Positions 9,466-19,514 of a DNA stretch of 64,000 bases are shown in pieces. This DNA is from Peribolospora baueri (Eukaryota; Basidiomycota; Peribolosporomycetes; Peribolosporales; Peribolosporaceae). The translations under genes were made by a program, and so were the position numbers. The notes below the pieces were generated by a model. That model saw only the letters and a list, made by a program, of their open reading frames with translations. It was not told where the DNA came from and did not search any database. Location: NCBI GenBank assembly GCA_029717555.1, contig JAMDHS010000091.1, positions 17,501 through 81,500 on the forward strand, read 5' to 3'. Position 1 is the stretch's first letter, and each line of letters opens with the position of its first letter.

Positions 9466-12018
9466 TCACGTCCTGGTCGGGTCCTCGGAAGCGTCCATCA
9501 GACCTTCCGCCTTGACGGCGTCGCTCGGCGTCTCCGTCTTCGCCTCCACCTCGGCAACGCTCCCGTTCTTCTCCTCATCCACGTCTCTCTGCAGCTCCGC
9601 CGCGTAGTCCTCGCTCATGTCGTGCTTCGTCTCGGTGGACTCCGGGGACTGCACGATGTCCGGACGGGACGTGTGATCGATGGTCTGGCCCTCGCCGTCC
9701 GCCTGTCTCCTGGCCGAGCCCGAACCTTCGCCCTCCTCCACATCCTCCAGCTCCACCAACTGGCCGCCCTCCCCTACATGCTCGTCCGAGGAATCATCCT
9801 CGTTCACCACGTGCGTCTTGTACACGATGTCGCCTGTATGTGGATCAAGGAGAACACGCGCGAATAGGTGTCAGGCCGGGAATGAACATAAGTATATGCG
9901 CGCTAACCTTTCGTTCACTCGGAGGGACCATATGAAGAGTGCGACCCACCTTCGTCGTTCTCGCCGAGCCTTCCACCCGGTCTGAACACAAAGCCAGCGC
10001 TGCTGAGAGCGGACGCCAGGCCACCCGGAAGCATGAGTCCCGGTCCGCCTAGGGGACCATCGTCGTCGTCGCCCAGACCGCTGCCCCCCAATGCGCGCAG
10101 GACGCTGCCAGCTCCCAAGCCGGGTCTACCCGCACCGCCCGCGTTGTTGTGCGAGGTGAAGACGGGCGGGATATCCTCCGGCGTGTCCCAGCCGATTTTT
10201 TTCTCGACCCGGTCCGCCACCCAGTCGTACCACTCCTCCTTCGTGCGCCCGTTCAGGATGGCGACCACAGACGCTGTCATGTTGTCGCAGCCCACCCCAC
10301 CCATTTCGCTTTCCGGTGCTAGACACCGATCCATGAGCTCCTCGCAGATCGTTTGCAGCTCTTTTCGCTGCGCGATCTGTCGTCGTACAAAGTCGACTAC
10401 TTGCTGGTTGTTCAGACAGTCCCAGATACCTTTGCGTCCCGCACGAATGACGACAAATGAATGAGACGCAACCGTTCGTGCATAAGAAGCGTGGGTGGGC
10501 ACTCGACGACTCACCATCGCAAGCCAATATGAGAAATTCCTCCTCTCCCTCCACATCATGGGTGATGACCTCCGGATTCGCCGTGACGATCTGCTCCTCC
10601 GGGTTGAGTCCCTCGTGTCGCTTGAATTCAAAGTCGCCAATGGCTCGCGAGAGAGCGAGATTGCCTATGGGAATGGATGTGAGAAGGATCGATCGGTCTC
10701 AGACATTGACCCGCAGGGTGAAGACGTCTTCCTTCCACTCGATCAGCCCTCATATTCACCGTTGACCCTTCCAAACTCGACGAACCCTCCAGCGGAGACG
10801 ATGCGCTCGTTCTCATCCTTGTTCCCCGGCTTGTGGTCGAAGCTCATGGCTTTGGCCTGTCCCTTGACGGAGAGGACGGAACGAGAGTCGCCGGCGTTGG
10901 CCACATATATGCGTCGCGGCCACTGGGCCTTCTTGCCATCGGAACCTTCCACAGACGAGGGGCCGACAAGAAGCGCCGAGACGGCGGTGCAACCGGATGG
11001 GTCGTTGTCGAACTCGGGATCTGGGACGGAGATGTGCCAGGGGGGGGGGGGGCACAGCCGTCAGCGTTCGTTCACGACATCCCGCGCTGACCGCAGCGTC
11101 GTGTGACCGTATCTTGACAGAGTTGACGCCACGGAAGTGGAAGCACTGGACGCCAGCACTATGTCCCGTGTGTATGCACTCACTTGCACGTAGGGCTTCA
11201 TCCGTCTGCAGGTAAGCGTGCTTGAGAGCGGCTTCGTAATCGCCCCTTCTCCATGCATCATTGTCGACCAGTCGTTTGTGCACCGTTTCCCCGCTGAATC
11301 GCGCAACAGTCGAGCCTGCCCGCCATACGTAGCCGGAGCAGGACGGAGGTCAGGAGAGCGATCGGCGCCCATGTCAGCTAAGGATCTCCGATAGTCGGTG
11401 CGGTGCGACGAGGATGAGGTCAGGATGACTGAGGACTGAGGGAGTACTGACCACCGTGGCCGTCGTAGACCGCGAAGAAAGCGCACTTGTCCGGACCGAC
11501 TTCAGGCTGCTGAAGGACGAGCACGTTGGCGTGGGCATCCTCCATGCCTGTGGGGTAGAAGAAGAGGTGATGAGCCACCGGTCACAAGGAGCCAGACGTT
11601 GGGCTCGATGATCGGTGTTCGATGCGAACTGAGTAAAAGGGAGAGAGCGAGCGACCGCCGACGTGCATGCGCCAGCACTCACTAATCCTCCAGCCCTGCA
11701 TCTCGCTCACGCCGAACACGAGCCTCTCGTCCTCGCCGAATTGCGACCTTTTGTCGGTGGCGGGTTCTGGAGCGGACGAACGGGAGAAGGAGAGGATGGG
11801 ACGACGGAGATCCAAAGTCAGCCATGAAGGACGAGAGGCCACAGGGGCGAGCCGGAGGAGGCGATGGGGACGAGCGCAGCTCCGGCCTGTGCGGTCCTTG
11901 CGTCCGACAGGCCCCGAGGAGCACGCTCCCTCTCGCCGCTAGAACGTGAGGCGGGGCGTTGCGGTGGGAAGGCGCAAGAGGGGAGGAAAGTGTGCGCACC
12001 CGATAATGTCTGACCCAT
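9466..12018 (-). CDS. Type 2C Ser/Thr protein phosphatase (Ptc2/Ptc3-like)
   Basis: PP2C phosphatases dephosphorylate MAP kinases and checkpoint kinases in a Mg/Mn-dependent reaction. Eight exons (12018-12000, 11766-11683, 11547-11452, 11315-11184, 11020-10760, 10664-10515, 10429-9950, 9833-9466) close in phase to 529 aa. Motifs in order: N-terminal MGQTLS (a possible N-myristoylation site), [27 protein letters not shown] with the metal-binding Asp, [57 protein letters not shown] and [13 protein letters not shown]. The C-terminal tail of about 200 residues is Gly-rich then acidic and is longer than the catalytic core needs. The MGQTLS start and tail resemble yeast Ptc2/3. It diverges from eIF3i, with about 945 bp between the start codons. 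Confidence 0.95.
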
Positions 12019-12963
12019 GACGAGAGAGGGCGAAAAAAGGCGGGCGAGGGGGAGGAAGGAGGGAGGTGGCAGGCGAGCGAGGGCGTGGAGAACGGAAGTC
12101 TAGGGGGCGGAAGAAGGGGATCGGGGCGAGGTTCTTGAACGTCTTATGGGAGGGACGAAGGGAGGGACGGATCGGGTGGTGACGAAGGACGAGGGGCGAC
12201 GGCGGGCGAGGCGGGGGCAAAGGAGCGATGGGCTTGGCGGAGGGAGGAGAGAGCGGGGCGTGGGACAAGAGAGGCGGGCGAGGGATTTGGGATGGGCGAT
12301 GGGCGAAGAAGGGGAGGGATGGCGACGGTGGAGGATGATAGTGATGGTGAGGATGATGGTGAGGAAAGAAAGACAAGAGAGAGTGAAATTCGTGCGCGGG
12401 CACGCGACGGTCGACGAATAGACGGATGGCCGGCCGGACTGAGACGGAGTGACGGACGGCCGGAGTGGGGCAAGCAGGCCGCGAAGGAAAGGCGACCAGA
12501 GCCACTCAGAGCAGGCACGCGTCGAGCCAGGCGACGCGGCCAGGCCAGGCCAAGCCAGCAGAAAGAAACGTGTCGTCAACGCGCATCCCCCACCGCCCTC
12601 TCTCTTCCCTCTTCTTCGCTTCAACACGTCGCCCTTCTTTCTTCGGTGTCGATTCCATATCTCACGACACCACACACAACCAACCACCGCACCAGCGCAC
12701 CATTGTCCCCACCGGCACGCTCCTCAACGCTCCGCCCTCGACCTCGGCTCGGACGCGGACGTGAATCGCGAGGAAAATCTCTGACCGACGTCGTCTCGCC
12801 GCAGCAATGGCTTTTTCGCACGCGCCCGCCACCTTCACGACGAGCGAACGACGGACGGAGGAGCCCGCAGCGACCCCAAGCTCCTTCCTGTTCTCGCCCC
12901 AGGTCCATCTCACACTTCTTCCATCTGACAACCCGACGGCTCGAGGCAGGCTAGTCGTCCAAG
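12019..12963. promoter_or_regulatory. divergent intergenic region of PP2C and eIF3i
   Basis: This region of 945 bp separates two divergent start codons and must hold both promoters. It is strongly strand-asymmetric, with purine-rich sequence on + near 12020-12400 and C/T-rich sequence near 12590-12760. No individual element is claimed. Confidence 0.5.
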
Positions 12964-14730
12964 ATGGTGAGCGATCGATGCAGACAAGGCACGGCTTCTT
13001 CCCCGTCGCATGTGCCGTCCACTCACCATCTGCCCTTCTCCGCCCCTTCGTCCTCGCAGCGTCCGATTCTTCTTTCTGGTCAGTGCACATGACATGACAT
13101 CCCACGCTCTTGTCCACGCCAGACCCCGCTCACAAGCCCGATCGTCGCTATTCTATGGCGTCTTGCAGGTCACGAGCGTTCGCTCACACAGGTCAAGTTT
13201 AACCGCGAGGGCGACCTCCTCTTCTCCACCGCAAAGGACCACGTCGTCAACGCTTGGTTCTCCCATAACGGAGAACGCCTCGGCACCTATGATGGTCACA
13301 AGGGAACGGTGTGGACCATGGATGTGGACTGTGAGCGCCGCACTTTCCCTCTTCCTGCCAACGGACGGACGCGCTCTATGTCTTGAGACGCCATCATACG
13401 TTATGATCTTGCTCATGAACGTCGGTGTCGTCTTGCTTTCCCTAGCCCAATCCAAATACCTCGTCACGGGAGCGGCAGACAACTCGCTGAAACTCTGGGA
13501 GGTGGCTACGGGCGAGCTCCTCTACTCTTGGGAATTCCCCACCGCTGTCAAGAGGGTAGCTTGGTCGGAGGATGACAGCCAAGTGCTGGCTGTCACGGTG
13601 GCTCGAATGGGTCACCGGGGGACGGTCAAGGTGTTTGCGATCAACAGGGATGAGCCTCAGAACCGTGAGTTTCTCTTCCGTGCTCACTTCTTCGTCTCGG
13701 GCTCCCTTCTTCATGCGAGTCGGGCATCTTCGCAGTAAGTACAACAGTGCTCACAGCCGCCCTTTCGTCCACCTCCAGAGAGCCCCGAGCCTCTTCGAAC
13801 GATCACCTTCTCCGGCTCCCAAGCGACCGTCGCCGCCTTTTCCGCTCTCGACACACACATCATCACCGGCCACGAGGACGGCAAGGTCAGTCTGTTCTAC
13901 CACGACCCCAAGGAACCTGAGAGCGGCGTGGATGTCGAGTTGGAAGAGAGGTCCAACGAGGACGGTCATGCGGGCAGCGCCATTACCGATCTCCAGATGA
14001 GCCTCGACCGCACCTACTTCGTTACCAGTTCCAAGGACAAGAGCGCAAAGGTGAGCGTCTCCACGCGGGTCCATTGGTCAAACCGATCGGCCCATTTTTT
14101 TTTCGAGTCTTCCCCTTCGTGTCGCTTACCGTAGGTGACTTTGTTCCATCCTGCAGCTCTTTGATTCCAAAGACTTGTCCGTCATCAAGACGTTCGCGAC
14201 CGAGACGCCGCTGAACAGCGCATCCATCCACCCCACAAAGCCTTATGTGAGTTCGGTGGCCAGTTGGTTTTCAGGCATTCCCCGTCCTTTTCCTACGACC
14301 AAGACTCACTGGCATCACCACCATGTTCATCTCTCCACATCCGCAGGTCATCGTGGGAGGAGGTCAAGAGGCGATGAACGTGACGACGACATCAGCGCGA
14401 CAGGGCAAGTTCGAGACAAGGTTCTGGCACAAGGTGTTCGAAGAGGTGCGTGCAGATGGAGCTCGATCGAGGTCATATTCCAAGTTCTAACGTCGGCTTA
14501 TTCTATATGACCGACCATTCCCTCCTTTTCGCTACGACCTGCGACCGCAGGAATGCGCACGACTGCCCGGTCACTTCGGACCCATCAACACGATCGCCAT
14601 CCACCCGGCCGGCAAGGCCTTTGCCACAGGAGGCGAGGACGGCTACGTGCGCGTAAACCACTTCGACGACAGCTTCTTCCGCAGCCGACCGTACGGCGCC
14701 GACCTGGAGCTTGCTGGCGAGGATCAGTAA
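12964..14730 (+). CDS. TIF34: Translation initiation factor eIF3 subunit i (TIF34)
   Basis: eIF3i is a seven-bladed WD40 subunit of the eIF3 complex that helps recruit mRNA to the 40S ribosome. Eight coding exons (12964-12966, 13060-13078, 13169-13330, 13446-13664, 13779-14050, 14157-14246, 14347-14445, 14551-14730) give 347 aa, the same length as yeast Tif34. The protein starts [19 protein letters not shown], then [74 protein letters not shown] and [13 protein letters not shown]. It ends [13 protein letters not shown] plus a short tail. The first coding exon consists only of the ATG, followed directly by a GTGAGC donor. Confidence 0.96.
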
Positions 14731-16283
14731 GCATGGATGATGTATGTGGCAGGCGTGGGAAGGAGAACGAGAACGAGCTTGTTTGGGTGGTGTAGCGACG
14801 GTCTGAGGGGACGTTGGGGAGTAGACCCCCGCTGTACATTACGTACAGCATCGGGCGCGCAAAATGGATCGGAGAGCATCGCTCTCCGTCGCTTCTTTCC
14901 ATTTCCATTTCCGTTTCCGTTTTCCTATACGTGCATGGCTTTCGTTTCGCGAGACGCCGTGTGGCACATGCCCGCGACCGACGCGTGGTTGCCGCAGCAC
15001 TCTTGTCCGATCTTTTCATTCAAAACGCAGCCCATCCGCTTTTTTTTTTTTCCTTCTTCTCTTCCATAACTCATTTCACAGGCCGTCATTATTGTCGTGC
15101 GCTCGTATCCGCCTCTCCTTCCCTCTTGACTCTTGACTTTTACTTGAGGAAAGGTGGGAAGGAGACGCGCTCATCGCCGAGCTCACTCTACAGACGTGCC
15201 TCAGAACGTGTACGACTCGCGGGCCGGCCAGCTGGAAGCGGTCGACGGGGCTCCGCCTCGTATGGGATTTTCATTTTCCTTACCAGCCTGTCCACATCTC
15301 TCTTTTTTTCCCCCCCGTCCGTCGTCGTCGTCGTCGTCGTCGTATCTGGCATGCCTTTTCGTCTTCTTCCTTTGCCCTTGATTGTAATTATGCCGTGTCC
15401 CACCTTTGCCCGCGGCTGCCGACTTGAAAGGAATTGTAGTGACGAGCTAAAGCCGACGCATCCCAGAGAGATGGGGGAGCATTACGAAGGCGACATCCCA
15501 TATCGTTCTACCGTTCTATTTTCTTTCAACACGGGTCGCGAGTTTGTTGGCTCGCTGGCTGGCGAACTGGATACGTCGTGGCTCTTCACACGTTGGCTGA
15601 CCCTAACGGTGAAAATGGGAAGCGAAGAAGAAACATCAGTTTGTGTCCTCTATGACCTCGGGCCACCGGTCTCCTAGTCGAGGAAGGCGGGCCTTCACAC
15701 ATGTCTAGCGGGTTCGTGGAGATGGGGTTGTCATCCTGATTTCTACCCCATGCCAGGACAGGATGTATGGTCTTCGTCGCACCACATGCAGGCACGCCCT
15801 TGAGTAGAAAGAAGCAGAGCTAGCGACGTTGGTTTTTCACCATTGCAATGCCCAATTCTAGAAGACCCGGTGTCGAATCCAATGTCACACTCGTGGCCTG
15901 GCCAGAGCGCGGCTCATATTGGCGCTTGTATGTATGGATCTGTCCGCCCGCATCCGCATCTCTCCCCTCCCCTCTCCACTTCCTTCCGATCTCGTCCTTC
16001 CTTCACGAGGACGATGGGATAAATCCTTGTCGACGGCTTGGCAGACGTAGAGCTTTCGGGCACTAGCCCACATACCCGCCCCTCTTCTCGACGTCATATC
16101 GACAAGAGGGGGTGTTTCTCTCAGACGGATTCGCTCTCTCACTTTCTGGAGGGCGGTTCTGCTCCTTTTTCACGCCAACTGTGACGACCCGGCCCACGTC
16201 GTGAAAGCCTCCAAATATACCTATACCAATCGATTGCTCAGGCGTTCTAGTTCCTGACAGCGATGCATAAATGGTAGAATACA
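14731..16283. other. long convergent spacer between eIF3i and uL29m
   Basis: About 1.55 kb between two convergent stop codons, unusually long for this window. It contains pyrimidine tracts, a (gtc)n tract near 15321-15343, and open frames without recognisable domains or convincing codon pattern. I see no gene that I can support. Confidence 0.4.
15321..15343 (+). repeat. (gtc)n trinucleotide tract
   Basis: Seven to eight gtc units inside a C/T-rich stretch of the convergent spacer. Confidence 0.75.
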
Positions 16284-17127
16284 TCAAACAGATCCATTAG
16301 GGTCGGCAACGGCGGGCGACTCTGACGGAGACGAGGACGGGCGGGCCTTGGCAGAGTCAAAGTCAGGCGAGCCGGTGAGCATCTTGCGCGCTTCAATGTG
16401 TGCCAGTCTTCGTTCATTCAGGACCAGCTTGATGCGCGCCATGGATTTCCGGACCTGCGAAGATTCCAAACCATCGAACCGGGGGGACGGCTAAGCGGTC
16501 CGTGATTGACACGCCTATGACGCAGACAACTCACCCGATGCAGCTTTGGATGGATGACGACCGCAACAGCAGCTGAATTGCCGTACCGGGCCAGCTCGTC
16601 TCGACTGGAGGCAAGCCTGTTGCGCTCCATGAGGAGCACGTACCAGAGAGTGTGCAGGTCGGCGGATGACTTGAGGCGCAGTTCGGAGGCGCGCCAAGAT
16701 CGGCCTGAGGACGCCGGGGGAGGAAGGATGTGAAAGACGTATCAGCTCTGACATCGCACAAGGCAAGTATCCAGACGTTTTCCCGAGATGGCAAGGGAGG
16801 GTTCTCACCGGAAGCGTCACTCTCGCTTGGCGGCTTGATGGCCACCATCTCATCTGGCGCCCCATCAGCGGTGTGGAAGAACAGACGAAGCCCGTGATTC
16901 GGGCTCGTGGGGTTGGCCACAGGGGGCGCTTTCTCCTTCGAGGGGGCGTCCACAACAGAGGCTGAAGCCGATCTGGAGGTCGATGACGATGAGGAGTCGG
17001 TGGCGTCTGCGAAGAAGGAGGGCGTGCTGGAGAAGAAGCGCAGGCCGGCGGAAGACGTAGACGCCAAAGGGGGTCGGGCGGCGAAGCTCAAGTTTGCAAG
17101 AGTGTGGAATGCCCGTTTCGCCAGCAT
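16284..17127 (-). CDS. MRPL4: Mitochondrial large-subunit ribosomal protein uL29m (MRPL4/MRP-L47)
   Basis: This is a structural protein of the mitochondrial 54S ribosome. Three exons (17127-16809, 16704-16535, 16454-16284) close in phase to 219 aa. The N-terminus MLAKRAFHTLANLSFAARPP is basic, Ser-rich and free of acidic residues, as expected for a mitochondrial presequence. It is followed by GLRFFSS. The conserved MRP-L47 block is GRSWRASELRLKSSADLHTL followed by WYVLLMERNRLASSRDE, then HRVRKSMARIKLVLNERR. The family match is clear over this block; the Ser-rich 40-80 region is variable. It shares a 272-bp divergent promoter with the Acinus-like gene. Confidence 0.93.
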
Positions 17128-17399
17128 GTTGACGACGTTTGCTCCTTGGCTGTGATGACGTCGGAAGGGAGGAGACGAAGCAGGTTCGATACGGCGTGAT
17201 ACGGAGAGAGCAAGAAGATCTCATCAAGTGCTCGAACCGCTTTTGTCCTCTTCTTCCTTGTGCACGTGACTCGCACACTCGAAAACACGTAACGATCGCC
17301 CTCTCCTATCCCACCAACCGCCACTACCTTTACCTCTCAGTCCAGAGAGCCCAGACTATTGTCGCACCATCCTCCCAACCGACAACGCTTAGCTTTGTG
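17128..17399. promoter_or_regulatory. compact bidirectional promoter, MRPL4 / Acinus-like gene
   Basis: Only 272 bp separate the two divergent start codons, so both promoters must overlap or share elements. No specific site is claimed. Confidence 0.55.
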
Positions 17400-19259
17400 A
17401 TGTCTGGCGAGCTCAACGTGTCGTCACTCAAAGTCGCCGAGCTCAAGGTCGAGCTGTCCAAGCGCGGTCTACCTGTGAGCGGCCTCAAGAAGGACCTTGC
17501 GAAGCGCTTGACCGACTTCCTGGAAGGGAAATTCTCGCTGACACCCGAATCCGGTGTCTCCGAGGAAGGGGACAAGGAGGCGACTAAACAACAAAGTGGA
17601 GACGAGGCACGGATCGAACAGCTGCCGAACGGCGCGTCAGACACCGTGAATTCTTCTGCGAGTGCTACCGTCTCTCAACCTGCAGCCCAAACTCCAGCAG
17701 ATGAGCCAGTCAGTGGCGCGACGGACGTGGATGCCTCCGGAGGTATGAAGCGGAAACGAGACGACGAAGACGACGAAAACGACGGTTCAGGTACGTTTGG
17801 CGCCTTTCATCCGGCTTTTCTGCCCTGTTGATCTCGTCATTTTTTTGCGTATCCATGCTCACATCTGCTCTCTATTTCTTCCATAGGCCAAGCAGACCCC
17901 AAATCCCAAGCATCTTCCCGGTCTCTTTCCAAGCCTCCAGTTGAACCTTCTGCGGATGAGGAAGCGCAACGCACCAAAAGGCTGCGCTCAGAGCATGCTG
18001 ACGACGCCGCTTCAGATAGGCATAAAAGTGACGGGCGCGCAGCGAAGGGAGAAGGCTATAAGATCAACGGTGCGGCAGCCGCACGCAGGGCGGAAGAGGC
18101 GGAGACTATGCCGTCCTCCAATCCTTTGCCGCATTCGTCTGAAGGGTTCCGCCGATCACCGTCTTCGCCCTCTTCACGGAAACACGGCCATTCGCCATCG
18201 CAAACGAGACGTCGAAGAGGCTCTCGAGCTGAGAAGTCGCCTTCTCCCGAGGTCAACCATAGACCGAGCGCGGTGGAGACCGCGAGCTCGGCTCCAGCCC
18301 CGCAACCCGGCGAAACGAGGTCTCTTTACATTAGCAACCTTCACCGGCCTCTCACGTTGCCTCAAATGAGGGAATACGTGAGCCAGCATGGAGAACTTGT
18401 TAGGGATGGCGAAGGCTTCGATGGCGTCTGGCTAGATGGCGTCAAAGCCCACGCGTACATCACTTACTCCACGCTGGAAAGCGCCAAGGCTGCGCAAAAG
18501 GCCATTCAAGGGGACGTCTTCCCCCCCGGGCACGGCAGGAAGATCGACGCCGTTTTCGTGCCGACTGCGAAGGTTGCGGCTTTTGTCAAAGTGGAGACCG
18601 ATGCTTGGAAGGACGGGCGCCGCAGGTTGCAGTTGTTGGTGCGACCAGCAGGCGAAGGTGAAAGCGAAGGGGGAGAGGCGGAATCAGCCCCGAATGACGG
18701 GGAGGCAGGCAAAGGTTTCGTATTCCTCCTAGAGCCTTTTGACCCTTCATCCGGTTCTGGACCACGTCCGGCCGGCCTTGCTTCTGCGCCACCCCCGCCG
18801 CTGCCGAAGGGAGCACGTTCGTCTTTCGCATCCGGTCATTTCTCGCCTCTCAGTGCACCTCCGAGTCGATTCTCCGCTGCAGCAGCCGCGACCGCCGCCG
18901 CCGCATCCTCCCGCGTTCCACTTAACACACCCGCCGGCCCAAGGAATGACCGCCGGGCGAGCCTGAATGCTCGAGGAGACGATGGCGCCCGCCTGACGAT
19001 TGCTACCCCGCAGCTCTACTATAAGCCTGTCAGTGAGGTAGAGGCGGCGGAACGTCTGCGCGCTCTGGAACGAGAGTTTCGAGGCAAGCGGACAGGCGCC
19101 ATTGGCTATCCGCGTGATAACAGGCCTGCGTGGGGTCGTCGCGATGGCGGATGGACCGATCGGCCGGAGTACGCGTACGGCAGGAGTGGCGGCTACGAGA
19201 GGGGACGTTGGGGTCGCAGAGGTCGCAGGGCCGCAGACACTTGGCGGCCTGGCGAGTAG
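17400..19259 (+). CDS. Acinus-like SAP/RRM protein (EJC/ASAP component)
   Basis: Acinus is the scaffold of the ASAP complex (Acinus, RNPS1, SAP18) linked to splicing and the exon junction complex in the nucleus. Two exons (17400-17790 and 17887-19259) give 587 aa. Residues about 6-43 are a SAP domain (VSSLKVAELKVELSKRGLPV, then GLKKDLAKRLTDFL). A Ser/Arg/Lys-rich disordered part follows with KRKRDDEDDEND. An RRM-like domain starts at GETRSLYISNLHRPLTLPQM and runs through AHAYITYSTLESAKAAQKAI. Near the C-terminus, ATPQLYYKPVSEVEAAERL matches the RSB motif that Acinus uses to bind RNPS1-SAP18. The tail is RG/YG-rich (RSGGYERGRWGRRGRR). The SAP, RRM and RSB order is the basis for the call. RNPS1 and SAP18 are not in this window. 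Confidence 0.88.
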
Positions 19260-19514
19260 TTCGTCGGTCGGTTTTTCGCGCGCGTTTGGATGTGGTCATC
19301 CCCATTGCAGCCCCTGTGGCTCGCTACTCGAAGACCTGGTGTGGCAACTGAAACTATCCCGAGAAATGGTGCAACATACTGTAACTAGACGGTCAGATGG
19401 AGGGGAACGGAGAGGTGCCATGAATGAAATGCGCCACGTGATGATAGTGATCGAAATGAGCGTGCGGGGTACGTGCGCGCCGCGAATACAACTCTCATCA
19501 CTGTACATACTACC

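Noticed and set aside
14814-15677. Plus-strand open frame of 287 codons in the eIF3i-MRPL4 spacer
   Set aside because: It passes through T-runs and a (gtc)n tract and has no recognisable domain or exon-like codon pattern.
15850-15890. A gtgtcgaatcc stretch resembling a tRNA T-arm
   Set aside because: No matching acceptor, D or anticodon arms could be found around it.
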